This document shows positions 8,864-17,480 of a DNA stretch of 64,000 nt, piece by piece (position 1 is the stretch's first letter; every line of letters begins with the position of its first letter). The DNA lies in the NCBI RefSeq assembly GCF_001653755.1, contig NZ_CP015125.1:2613501-2677500 (forward strand), given 5' to 3'. The notes beneath the pieces are model-generated. The model did not search any database, was not told the origin of the DNA, and saw only the letters and a program-made list of their open reading frames with translations. Source of the stretch: Dokdonia donghaensis DSW-1. GTDB taxonomy: Bacteria; Bacteroidota; Bacteroidia; Flavobacteriales; Flavobacteriaceae. The position numbers were made by a program, and so were the translations under genes.

Positions 8864-11824
8864 TTAGTAAATTGTTTGTTCTGTATCACAATGCATACGT
8901 TGTTTTTCTTTCTTTCTCGCCGGTTGTGTTTTTAAGCCTTTGTTCTTTTCTGCAAGCATCATTGCAGTAAGTTGTGCTTTTTCTTTTTGTACCGTTGCGC
9001 GTAGTTCCTTATCCTTTTCTATATCAAAGAATACTTTTCCTTCTATTATAGTTTTCTCTGCTCTAGCTTTTATACTAAGCGGGTGATCTGACCATATAAC
9101 GACATCTCCATCCTTACCAGGTTTAAGACTTCCTGCACGATCATCCATATGTAAAAGCTTTGCCGGATTTAATGTGACCATTTTCCAAGCGTCCTCTTCT
9201 TCAATACCACCGTACTTATAAATTTTTGCAGCTTCTTGATTAAGACGTCTTGACATCTCACCATCATCTGAGTTAATGGCTACTGTAACTCCTGCTCTGT
9301 GCATAATAGCAGCATTATAAGGAATCGCATCGTTTACCTCATATTTATAAGCCCACCAGTCTGAGAAGGTAGATCCTCCTACGCCGTGCTCTGCCATTTT
9401 ATCTGCAACCTTATAACCTTCTAGTATGTGTGTAAAGGTGTTTACATTAAAACCAAACTGCTCTGCCACCTTCATTGTCATATTAATCTCGCTCTGTACA
9501 TATGAGTGACAAGAGATAAGACGCTCCATATTAAGAATGTCAACTATAGTTTCCATTTCCTCATCTACGCGATACGGCTGTCCACTTTTCTTCTTTGCTT
9601 CATATTCTTTACCTCTTGTAAAGTAGTCTACAAAAACTTGCTCTACTCCCATTCTTGTTTGAGGGAATCTTGAGTAGCTATTCCAGTTTGCTTGTTTTAC
9701 GTTTTCACCTAAGGCAAACTTGATAAACTTCTTATCCTTAATTACCATTTCATCTATAGGTGCTCCCCACTTAAGCTTCATCACTGCGCTCTGTCCACCT
9801 ATTGGGTTTGCAGACCCGTGTAGTAACTGGATGGCCGTTACTCCACCAGCTAGGTTACGATAAATATCAGAATCATCTGGATTAACCACATCACTCATAC
9901 GTACCTCTGCTGTAGAGTTATGACCAGACTCGTTTATTGCAAAAGCTGCAATATGTGAGTGCTCATCTATAATACCAGAAGTAACGTGCTTACCTGTACC
10001 ATCTACTACCATAGCTCCTCGCGCTGATAGATTTTTTCCTACTGCACTTATTTTTCCATCTTTGATTAAGACATCTGCATTCTCAAGAATACCCTCTGCC
10101 TCATTTGTCCAGACCGTTGAGTTTTTAATTAAAATATCTTGTTGCTTAGGACGTGTCTCATAACCAAAAGCCATATTAGGATATGTAAGTGGCATAACAT
10201 CTAGGGGTTTATCACCACCTTTTTTATCATCCTTAGCTTCACTTGCCTCTAAAGCTGTCTTTCTAGAAGTAAAGTTCTTTTCTGTTCCATCTGCAAGAAT
10301 TGCTTTACCATTAAGACCATTTGCATCTGCTCTAGCAACGAGTCTTATAAACTTACCTTCGGCTTCTTTAAAAATAACTGTAGCCCAGTCTTGTTTATAA
10401 GCAAACTCGCTCTTTACTTCTTCTCCTCCTTTTTTCAAAGTTGCTTTTGCCTTTTCGGTTGAGTTTTTTACTTCTAGATTATAAGTAACACCGTTAAGGT
10501 TAATTGCATAGTTGCCATCTATGTTTACTGTAGTCATATCTTTAACTACATTTTTATTACCCTGAATCCAGTGCTCAAATAATTTTGTGTCTTTTTCAAA
10601 CACCTCTCCAGAAGTAATCATAAAGTTTGCCCACGCTCTATTTTTAAGAACACCTATCTCACCGCTCTTACCTACCATTTGCGCTGGTATCGTAGTAAGT
10701 GCTTCTAGCGCACGCTCTTTAGAAAGACCATACGTAATCGCCTTCATAAGGTGCTTTTTAAAATCCTTTGGTGATTTATGCTTAAATGTAGTAAGTGCAA
10801 ATGTCACTCCAGCATCTTGTAATGCTTTAGGGTTTGTAGGTGCTTGGTTCCAGTGCTTCATATCAGACAGCGCTACATATTCGGCAGCATATGGCTCTTC
10901 CATATCATAGGCATCTGGAAATTTAAGTGGCAAGATCATTTTACGATTCATTGCCTGTACCTCACCTATACGCTTATACTCGTCTCCGCCTGCAACTATT
11001 ACGTAGTCTATCCCAAATTGATCTCCTAGTTTATCTATACGTAAGTCGTCATAAAGCCCGTCACCTTCAAAAAATTGCGGTAAGGTTTTATTTCGCGTAA
11101 GCGCTTCAAGAGACATATCTTTTGTATCTACATTTCCTTTCTCATACCAATCTAGGTCGTGCTGTACTTGACGTAGTAAGGCGGTTGCACCCATCTTTGA
11201 AGAAGGGTATGCTTGTCGAGAAGTAACGCTCTTGTCAAAAGAAAAATATTGAGCAAGACGCTCCTCCATTACTCGATTTGCCGTATTACCATCATTGTTA
11301 AGAGCAATAAGTGCTCCCGTACCACGAGCAATACCATCGTGTTGTAAGGTTGCTACTACGCCAAAACCTGCGTTTATATATTCGGTAGCCTTCTTTTTAT
11401 CATACTCAAAGTCGTCATAGCCATTTTGTTCTGAGAGAATATGATCGTTCCAGTATCCTCCCTCTCTCGAGTTGTCATATTGAGAAGCACGACCAGAACC
11501 TCCAGCCCTCTTAGGCTTTGCAATACCAAAATTTGTATAGATATCTACAAAAGATGGATAGATGTGTTTACCACCTAGATCAACCACAACAGCATTTGCC
11601 GGGTATTTAGATGACTTACCTACAGACACCACTCTACCATTTTGTACCACTAGGGTACCTTTCTTAATAGTTTCGGTTGGTGTGCTGTGTATTGTGGCAT
11701 TTGTAAACACCGTGTAGTTTTCATTTTTGGACTTAACTCCAGCATTTGCCGGAAAGTAATCTTGCGCATACATTGTAAATGAACAAGTTACCAGCCCTAA
11801 GACAAGTAATTTTTTAAAGAACAT
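8864..11824 (-). CDS. secreted double-domain amidohydrolase (one degenerate, one intact domain)
   Basis: 986 residues with a signal peptide (MFFKKLLVLGLVTCSFTMYA). Two amidohydrolase modules are joined head to tail. The first (about 30-430) has KHIYPSFVDIYTNFG near residue 80-94, where the metal HxH is lost. The second (about 565-960) has TSGIIDEHSHIAAFA near residue 613 with an intact HSH, then IAAF...NESGHNS, and ends with TLNPAKLLHMDDRAGSLKPGKDGDVVIW. Only the second module looks catalytic. The substrate is unknown; secreted members of this superfamily include peptidases and cyclic amidases. The final 17 residues (RKKEKQRMHC...) are charged and atypical. The next gene, a single degenerate module, follows after one nucleotide. 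Confidence 0.88.
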   Translation of the reverse strand: MFFKKLLVLGLVTCSFTMYAQDYFPANAGVKSKNENYTVFTNATIHSTPTETIKKGTLVVQNGRVVSVGKSSKYPANAVVVDLGGKHIYPSFVDIYTNFGIAKPKRAGGSGRASQYDNSREGGYWNDHILSEQNGYDDFEYDKKKATEYINAGFGVVATLQHDGIARGTGALIALNNDGNTANRVMEERLAQYFSFDKSVTSRQAYPSSKMGATALLRQVQHDLDWYEKGNVDTKDMSLEALTRNKTLPQFFEGDGLYDDLRIDKLGDQFGIDYVIVAGGDEYKRIGEVQAMNRKMILPLKFPDAYDMEEPYAAEYVALSDMKHWNQAPTNPKALQDAGVTFALTTFKHKSPKDFKKHLMKAITYGLSKERALEALTTIPAQMVGKSGEIGVLKNRAWANFMITSGEVFEKDTKLFEHWIQGNKNVVKDMTTVNIDGNYAINLNGVTYNLEVKNSTEKAKATLKKGGEEVKSEFAYKQDWATVIFKEAEGKFIRLVARADANGLNGKAILADGTEKNFTSRKTALEASEAKDDKKGGDKPLDVMPLTYPNMAFGYETRPKQQDILIKNSTVWTNEAEGILENADVLIKDGKISAVGKNLSARGAMVVDGTGKHVTSGIIDEHSHIAAFAINESGHNSTAEVRMSDVVNPDDSDIYRNLAGGVTAIQLLHGSANPIGGQSAVMKLKWGAPIDEMVIKDKKFIKFALGENVKQANWNSYSRFPQTRMGVEQVFVDYFTRGKEYEAKKKSGQPYRVDEEMETIVDILNMERLISCHSYVQSEINMTMKVAEQFGFNVNTFTHILEGYKVADKMAEHGVGGSTFSDWWAYKYEVNDAIPYNAAIMHRAGVTVAINSDDGEMSRRLNQEAAKIYKYGGIEEEDAWKMVTLNPAKLLHMDDRAGSLKPGKDGDVVIWSDHPLSIKARAEKTIIEGKVFFDIEKDKELRATVQKEKAQLTAMMLAEKNKGLKTQPARKKEKQRMHCDTEQTIY

Positions 11825-11899
11825 ATTTAGATTGTAAATTATTTAGTTCTTAAAGATAACTACCTTGTTAAGCAGGCGTTAAGGTTTAATAAATATTTA

Positions 11900-11926
11900 A
11901 GAGACTTTTAACATCAAAAAGTCTCT
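11900..11926 (-). terminator. possible terminator overlapping a stop codon
   Basis: AGAGACTTTT (11900-11909) pairs with AAAAGTCTCT (11917-11926). The stop codon of the DUF3810 gene (11914-11916) lies in the loop, so the hairpin includes the last codons. The minus-strand tail is AT-rich but lacks a clean U-run. Confidence 0.4.
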
Positions 11927-12990
11927 GGGAACTGCTTGTCATAGTTTACCAGTAATGCCACCATATAACTGTAGCTTTCTAAACCACCCGGCTGGTTATT
12001 TGCCTTAAGGTAGTTACTATAAAAGAGATCAAATATGGGCTCAAGCGGGTTATCCATCTCATCCCAAAAATCTCTAGACATTTGATATTGGGCAAGTATA
12101 CCCGGATGTACCTTACTTTTTAATAATTTACCTAGCTCTTTATCTCGGCGGTACACATCATTAAGGCAATACCTAAGTGCAAAAATACTTCCCGAATATT
12201 GAAAATGTATATCCTCATTATTGAGTGTAGCCATAACTGCCATAAAGTTTGCTTCATTTTCTTTGGCAAACCCTAACTGGTGGGCCTGCTCGTGACAAGA
12301 TATAACAGGCCACCTGTGAGCGGGTACCATCCCATTAATTTGCGCTTCATTTGTAATGGGGTTGAGATAACCACTATACCCCATTACAGATAGTGGATAT
12401 CGCAATAATGAGTTTTTTATACTTTTAGGAGGGTATTGCAAGGAAGGAAACTTCTGTTGTAAAGCTTCATAGCCGTTAAGGGTTTTATTAAATATTTCCG
12501 CTTTCGCGAAAGCGTAATTAACCACCGCACTATCATTTACAGCAAGTGCCGTGTGTAGTCTATTACTATTATTAAGAAGTTTTTCTGTAAGTGACACAAG
12601 CTCTTGTGTGGTATAGTCATTATCTATTGACAAGGACTTGTGTAGTGGTAAGCGGTAATAATTCATTCCCCAAAGAAGGTGAAAGGCAAAATATACAATA
12701 GAAATCATCGCAAGGGTACGTAGTAAGAATGACTTGATGGTCTTAAATCTATTTCTTATCAAGATTACAATCTCACGTACCGCAAGCACGATTAAAACCG
12801 CATACATAATATCTCCAAAGGAAAACGGCAACCACCCAAAGGCATATCTAAAACCTTTTGAAATCACAGGATATATCCCATTACAGTACCACTGCTCTAC
12901 AGCTTGTGGATATAAAGCTAGTAGTCGTACAACGAGCATTTGTACAAATAATAGTAATCCAATTATGAGGGTTATGCGATTCTTTTTCAA
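11914..12990 (-). CDS. DUF3810 membrane protein with zinc-protease-like motif
   Basis: 358 residues. The N-terminal 110 residues hold three hydrophobic segments (about 8-28, 55-75, 88-108), so the protein sits in the inner membrane. The C-terminal half carries SCHEQAHQLGFAKENEANF near residue 231-249: an HExxH-like sequence (HEQAH) followed by a conserved Glu, as in gluzincin peptidases. DUF3810 family members share this layout; no substrate is known to me. The gene is single, diverging from the glutamate-synthase-like gene. The palindrome at 12499 encodes AFAKA (160-164) in a helix-like region before the motif. Confidence 0.85.
   Translation of the reverse strand: MKKNRITLIIGLLLFVQMLVVRLLALYPQAVEQWYCNGIYPVISKGFRYAFGWLPFSFGDIMYAVLIVLAVREIVILIRNRFKTIKSFLLRTLAMISIVYFAFHLLWGMNYYRLPLHKSLSIDNDYTTQELVSLTEKLLNNSNRLHTALAVNDSAVVNYAFAKAEIFNKTLNGYEALQQKFPSLQYPPKSIKNSLLRYPLSVMGYSGYLNPITNEAQINGMVPAHRWPVISCHEQAHQLGFAKENEANFMAVMATLNNEDIHFQYSGSIFALRYCLNDVYRRDKELGKLLKSKVHPGILAQYQMSRDFWDEMDNPLEPIFDLFYSNYLKANNQPGGLESYSYMVALLVNYDKQFPETF
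12499..12514. repeat. 16-bp palindrome, copy 4 (inside DUF3810 gene)
   Basis: Exact copy, read as AFAKA (residues 160-164) on the minus strand. Confidence 0.95.
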
Positions 12991-13101
12991 GCGATATGAT
13001 TTAAATTACGTCACAATTTACAATGTGTGTTTAACAAAGTTGACTTAAAAATTACAATTCAAATTGCTTCTAGTCGTATTTTAGTAAAAAAAATATAGTT
13101 T

Positions 13102-14703
13102 ATGGATTCTATTTTATCATTCTTAGGTGCTATTTCTTGGTGGATGTGGCTCATACTCGTTGTAGTACTCGTAGCTATTTATGACACCTTTATACAGAAG
13201 AAGCATATCATTTTGAAAAACTTCCCGGTAGTAGGCCACTTTAGGTATATGCTTGAAAGTATAGGTCCAGAGCTACGTCAATATATAGTGGCAAATAATC
13301 GTGAGGAACTACCCTTTAACCGTATAGAACGCGGGTGGATTTATGCCTCTGCAAAAAATGAAAATAACTACGAAGGTTTCGGTACAGACCGTGATATTAA
13401 CCAGTCTCATTACATTTTTATAAACAATGCGATGATACCTTACAAAGTAGAAAAGGATCACCCCAATGCAAAAGACCCTTATTTTCTTGCGTGTGCAAAA
13501 GTAATGGGAGCAGGAAGAAGAGCCCGTCCTTATAGACCTGGCTCTATTATAAATGTGAGTGCAATGAGCTTTGGTAGCCTTTCGGCAAAAGCGGTAGAGT
13601 CTCTTAACCGTGGTTGTGCAAAGGCTTATGCATATCACAATACCGGAGAAGGTGGACTGTCGCCATACCACAAAAAAGGCGGTGATGTTGTTTTTCACTT
13701 TGGTACTGGATATTTTGGTGTGAGAAGTGAGGAAGGTGGTTTCTCAATGCCTAAAATGAAGAAACTCGTTTCAGAAAATCCGCAGGTGCGTGCCATAGAG
13801 GTAAAACTCTCACAAGGTGCAAAACCAGGAAAAGGAGGCGTTTTACCAGGATCTAAAATCACAAAAGAAATTGCAGAGATACGCGGAGTAAAACAAGGTG
13901 AAGACGTCTTATCTCCTCCTAACCACAAAGCATTCTCAAACGTACCAGAACTTATAGATTTTGTAGAAGATATTGCAACCGAGACTGGATTACCTGTAGG
14001 TATTAAAGCCGCAATAGGTAAACTAGATGCCTGGAGAGAGCTTGCTGAAATTATGGCAAGCACTGGCAAAGGGCCAGACTTTATCACTGTAGATGGTGGT
14101 GAAGGTGGTACGGGAGCTGCACCACCTAGTTTTGCAGACCACGTAGCCCTGCCTTGGGTATATGGATTTTCTGATATTTATAAAATCTTTAAAGAATACA
14201 AACTCACAGATCGTGTAGTTTTTATAGGCTCTGGTAAGCTAGGCTTCCCAGCAAAGGCTGCAATGGCATTTGCAATGGGTGTAGACTGCATAAACGTAGC
14301 CCGTGAGGCGATGCTTGCTGTAGGATGTATACAGGCCAAAGTATGTCACAACAACACCTGCCCTACGGGTGTTGCTACACAAAACAAGTGGTTGCAGCGA
14401 GGTATTAACATAGAAGACAAAGCAGAGCGCACACACTACTACTTTAAAAACTTTAAAAAGGAATTACTAGAGATTACTCGTGCCTGTGGCTATGAGCATC
14501 CAGCCCAACTCACAATGGATGATGTAGATATCAACCTAGGTGATAAAAACCTAACGCAAACCCTAGCAGATGTATATGGTTACAATAAAGTAGCAGTTCC
14601 TTTTAAAAGTACAAAAGCACTTATGAAGTGTCCAGACCTAGGTGGAAACTACAATAAAAAAGAAGTAGCCAAAGAAATAGATATGGATGACGTGCGTTAT
14701 TAA
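13102..14703 (+). CDS. membrane-anchored FMN-binding glutamate-synthase-like protein
   Basis: 533 residues. One N-terminal membrane segment (about 7-27) precedes a GltB-type TIM barrel. Seen motifs: NVSAMSFGSLS near 151, EGGLSPYH, the FMN loop FITVDGGEGGTGAAPPSF near 325-342, and a cysteine cluster CIQAKVCHNNTCPTG near 409-423 that in glutamate synthases binds a 3Fe-4S cluster. It lacks the glutaminase domain and the small subunit, so it belongs to the 'FMN-binding glutamate synthase family' seen in many bacteria, whose reaction is not settled; a redox role at the membrane is possible. The start fits the hydrophobic anchor. It is followed 79 nt later by a small membrane protein on the same strand. 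Confidence 0.9.
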   Translation: MDSILSFLGAISWWMWLILVVVLVAIYDTFIQKKHIILKNFPVVGHFRYMLESIGPELRQYIVANNREELPFNRIERGWIYASAKNENNYEGFGTDRDINQSHYIFINNAMIPYKVEKDHPNAKDPYFLACAKVMGAGRRARPYRPGSIINVSAMSFGSLSAKAVESLNRGCAKAYAYHNTGEGGLSPYHKKGGDVVFHFGTGYFGVRSEEGGFSMPKMKKLVSENPQVRAIEVKLSQGAKPGKGGVLPGSKITKEIAEIRGVKQGEDVLSPPNHKAFSNVPELIDFVEDIATETGLPVGIKAAIGKLDAWRELAEIMASTGKGPDFITVDGGEGGTGAAPPSFADHVALPWVYGFSDIYKIFKEYKLTDRVVFIGSGKLGFPAKAAMAFAMGVDCINVAREAMLAVGCIQAKVCHNNTCPTGVATQNKWLQRGINIEDKAERTHYYFKNFKKELLEITRACGYEHPAQLTMDDVDINLGDKNLTQTLADVYGYNKVAVPFKSTKALMKCPDLGGNYNKKEVAKEIDMDDVRY

Positions 14704-14782
14704 CGTCTCTCTATAAATTGTACATACTAAAAATAGTATACCCTAGTTATAAAGATAACCAGCTTTAAACCCAATACAACCA

Positions 14783-15301
14783 ATGACTCAAGACCTAACA
14801 AACCTTGCTTTTAATCTTCTTCCAGCCATAGTTGTAGCGCTACTAGCCTACTACTTCTTTAACCAGTTTACAAAAGAACAAGAAGGGCGACGTCGTTTTT
14901 TATTACATAAGGACAATCAGGCAAACGCGCTACCACAAAAACTACAAGCCTACGAGCGTCTTACACTATTTTTAGAGCGTATTTCTCCTGGCAAACTAGT
15001 TACACGTGTAAAACCATATAATGATGATCCTAATGATTATGAAGCACTGTTACTGCGCACGATAAATGAAGAGTTTGAGCATAACTTAGCGCAGCAAATT
15101 TATGTAACACAAGAATGCTGGAACGTTGTGCGCACGGCAAAAAGTAGTACCGCTGCCATCATACGTAAAACCAATATGAGTAATAAAGTAGAAACAAGCG
15201 ACCAACTGCGTGAGACCTTACTGCGCGACCTTATGGATAATGTATCACCTAGCGAGACAGCCCTACAATTTATAAAGCAAGAGGTGAGCGAGATAATCTA
15301 G
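14783..15301 (+). CDS. conserved flavobacterial membrane-anchored protein
   Basis: 172 residues. A single N-terminal transmembrane segment (about 9-27, NLLPAIVVALLAYYFF) is followed by a charged, mostly helical cytoplasmic region starting EQEGRRRFLLHKDN, with conserved-looking YERLTLFLERISP and EFEHNLAQQIYVT. I recognise it as a small family common in Flavobacteriaceae but no function is known. It may be co-transcribed with the FMN protein upstream. Its TAG (15299-15301) directly abuts the stop of the convergent M1 peptidase with no spacer. Confidence 0.75.
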   Translation: MTQDLTNLAFNLLPAIVVALLAYYFFNQFTKEQEGRRRFLLHKDNQANALPQKLQAYERLTLFLERISPGKLVTRVKPYNDDPNDYEALLLRTINEEFEHNLAQQIYVTQECWNVVRTAKSSTAAIIRKTNMSNKVETSDQLRETLLRDLMDNVSPSETALQFIKQEVSEII

Positions 15302-17398
15302 TTACAACACATCTACCCGCTTTAGATAGGCAACTTCTTTTTCGGTAAGGGTGGCAGCAAATTCTTTTACAACAGCAAGATTTTTAGGGTTTTTAAGCTG
15401 CTCTTTGAGTAGTTTTCTTGCGCTTTCGCGAAAGCGCCATACGTGATGCACACTCGCCTCTATAAGTGATTGTAAGCTTTCCTTTTCAAAAGAGCCTAGC
15501 TGGCGCAGGTAGTTAAAGGCATTTTGTCGCAACTGATAAGGTTGTTCTGGTTGTGTGTAGCTTATGAGTTCTTGATATCGACCAAAAGATTGTGACGGCT
15601 TATACTCTGGTGTTGCAAGTGATAGTGCAAGCCACAAGGTACGTAAGTTCCCGTCTTGAAACCCAAACTGCCCATCCATCATATCCAGCACCTTACGTTG
15701 TGAGGCCGGGTCATTGCGCTGCTGGTGGTACACCCATAACTTAATCATTGCCTGCTCTCGGGTGACATAGCTATCATCTTTAAGCAGCTTGTAAAAATCT
15801 GTAGCCAGTGATTGGGGTGCATTTTCTAGCGATGTAGCCACAGCCTGACGTATAAAAACGTTATCAGAACTTATAGCTTGTTTAAAAACTGGCAGTGTCG
15901 CATTAATAGATTCTTGAGCCGCTTGATACACAGATTCTTGCCCTAGGTAATCGTTACCTGAGGCTATGGCATCCATAAGTTGTGTAAACTTATTCGATAA
16001 CGGAGCTTCTCTACCCGACTGTAATCTAAAGTACTGTTGCATAAATTCGCTCTTTTTAAGCGACTGTAAGGCATCTTCTGCTTGAAAAGCAGACTGGTAT
16101 AGCCAGTTCTTCTTAAAGTCTGCGAGATCTACGGTAACTAGCGCCTCAACCTCTGTCATAAAATCTTCTGTAGTTACATTTTTATATGCATACTTTTTGA
16201 GGTAATTCTGCACAGCGAGATCAAAGGTGTTTACCCCTACTCGCTCTCGTAATATGTGTATTGCCCAAGCACCTTTTTGATAATAGGTAAGACTACTTCC
16301 TCCAGAGGCAACAAGCTTTTGCCCCTTGCCTTGATCACTTAAGGCTCGTAACTGCTCTGCGGTTTCAAAGAGCTTAAAATAAAAATAGTCCTCTCCAAAG
16401 ATCTCGCGTTCGGTGAGAAGTGCATAGTAGGTTGCAAATCCCTCTTGTAGCCAGTGGTGCTCACTCTTAGTCTCTGTAACTAGATCTCCAAACCACTGGT
16501 GTGCAAGCTCGTGTGCATTTACGTTTACATAATTACGATCTGTAAAGCCTATCGCATCTACCATAAAATGGTCAGAAAAGATGGTGCAACTCGCATTCTC
16601 CATACCAGCATACAAGAAATCTTTTACGGGTACTTGTTTATATACCTTAAAAGGAAATGGCACACCTATCTTACGTTCTAAAAAGTCAAAAACCTCTTTG
16701 GAGTATCTATAAGTAGCCTCTACCTGCAACGAGTCTTCTGGATAATAGTAATATTCTAAAGGTACACCAGATGCGGCCGTAGCTGTTTTTACATCATAAT
16801 TTCCCACCACAAGCGCCACGAGATAGCTTGCTATGGGCTTTTGCATATCAAATTCTGATACTAGCACGTTATAATCTTTTAACGTTTTTGCAGCTACCCC
16901 ATTTGCAATGACTGTATGTCTATTGTGTCCCGTCACTTTGAGATCAAATATGATTTTATCATTCATATCATCTATACTAGGCAACCAGTGTGAGGTGTAC
17001 TTGCCTTGACCTTGCGTCCAGAACTGCTCACTCCCATTATTATTTACAAAATAAGCGGCTTGAGAAGGCTGCACCGAGTAGTCAAAAACTGCTTTGTAGG
17101 TAGTACCAGCTTTAAAACTTCCGTCAAAAACTATAGTAGTATCTGTTGCGCTTATGGCAAATGTGGGTGTTTTATCTACGAGTTGCATTTTCTTTCCATC
17201 CATCACAACTTGATTTACATCTTGTAATGCGGTAAAGGTTGTAGTTACTTTTCCTAGAACAGATTTGGTATCAAAATCAAGTGATAAGGAAGCGGTAACC
17301 TCCTTAAAATCTATGGTTTTGGTTTGAGCAGATATTTCTTGGGTATACGCTTTCGCGAAAGCGGAAACAACAACAATAAAGAACAACAGGTATTTCAT
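15302..17398 (-). CDS. secreted M1 family metallopeptidase (aminopeptidase)
   Basis: 698 residues from the ATG at 17398, which begins a signal peptide (MKYLLFFIVVVSAFAKAYTQ); the 37-residue upstream extension is discarded because it overlaps the recG start region. The zinc motif HELAHQWF is at about 297-304 with the third ligand in LQEGFATYYAL about 19 residues later; a GAMEN-like YAGMENA precedes it. The C-terminal third is helical, HEAT-like, typical of M1 enzymes. Likely a periplasmic or outer-membrane aminopeptidase. It contains two copies of the palindrome: AFAKA in the signal peptide (13-17) and RFRES near the C-terminus (655-659). The gene stops flush against the preceding plus-strand gene. 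Confidence 0.93.
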   Translation of the reverse strand: MKYLLFFIVVVSAFAKAYTQEISAQTKTIDFKEVTASLSLDFDTKSVLGKVTTTFTALQDVNQVVMDGKKMQLVDKTPTFAISATDTTIVFDGSFKAGTTYKAVFDYSVQPSQAAYFVNNNGSEQFWTQGQGKYTSHWLPSIDDMNDKIIFDLKVTGHNRHTVIANGVAAKTLKDYNVLVSEFDMQKPIASYLVALVVGNYDVKTATAASGVPLEYYYYPEDSLQVEATYRYSKEVFDFLERKIGVPFPFKVYKQVPVKDFLYAGMENASCTIFSDHFMVDAIGFTDRNYVNVNAHELAHQWFGDLVTETKSEHHWLQEGFATYYALLTEREIFGEDYFYFKLFETAEQLRALSDQGKGQKLVASGGSSLTYYQKGAWAIHILRERVGVNTFDLAVQNYLKKYAYKNVTTEDFMTEVEALVTVDLADFKKNWLYQSAFQAEDALQSLKKSEFMQQYFRLQSGREAPLSNKFTQLMDAIASGNDYLGQESVYQAAQESINATLPVFKQAISSDNVFIRQAVATSLENAPQSLATDFYKLLKDDSYVTREQAMIKLWVYHQQRNDPASQRKVLDMMDGQFGFQDGNLRTLWLALSLATPEYKPSQSFGRYQELISYTQPEQPYQLRQNAFNYLRQLGSFEKESLQSLIEASVHHVWRFRESARKLLKEQLKNPKNLAVVKEFAATLTEKEVAYLKRVDVL
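15421..15436. repeat. 16-bp palindrome, copy 5 (inside M1 peptidase)
   Basis: Exact copy, read as RFRES (residues 655-659) on the minus strand. Confidence 0.95.
17348..17363. repeat. 16-bp palindrome, copy 6 (M1 peptidase signal peptide)
   Basis: Exact copy encoding AFAKA (residues 13-17), which forms the cleavage region of the signal peptide. Confidence 0.95.
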
Positions 17399-17480
17399 AT
17401 ACTCAAAATAACAACTTTTGGGCCAGTATCTTTTATCCAGGCATTCGAAAATTTGAGTTAAAGGCTTATTTTTACTTTTA

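Noticed and set aside
10587..10910. 107-codon plus-strand frame inside the amidohydrolase gene
   Set aside because: Shadow of a well-supported minus-strand gene.
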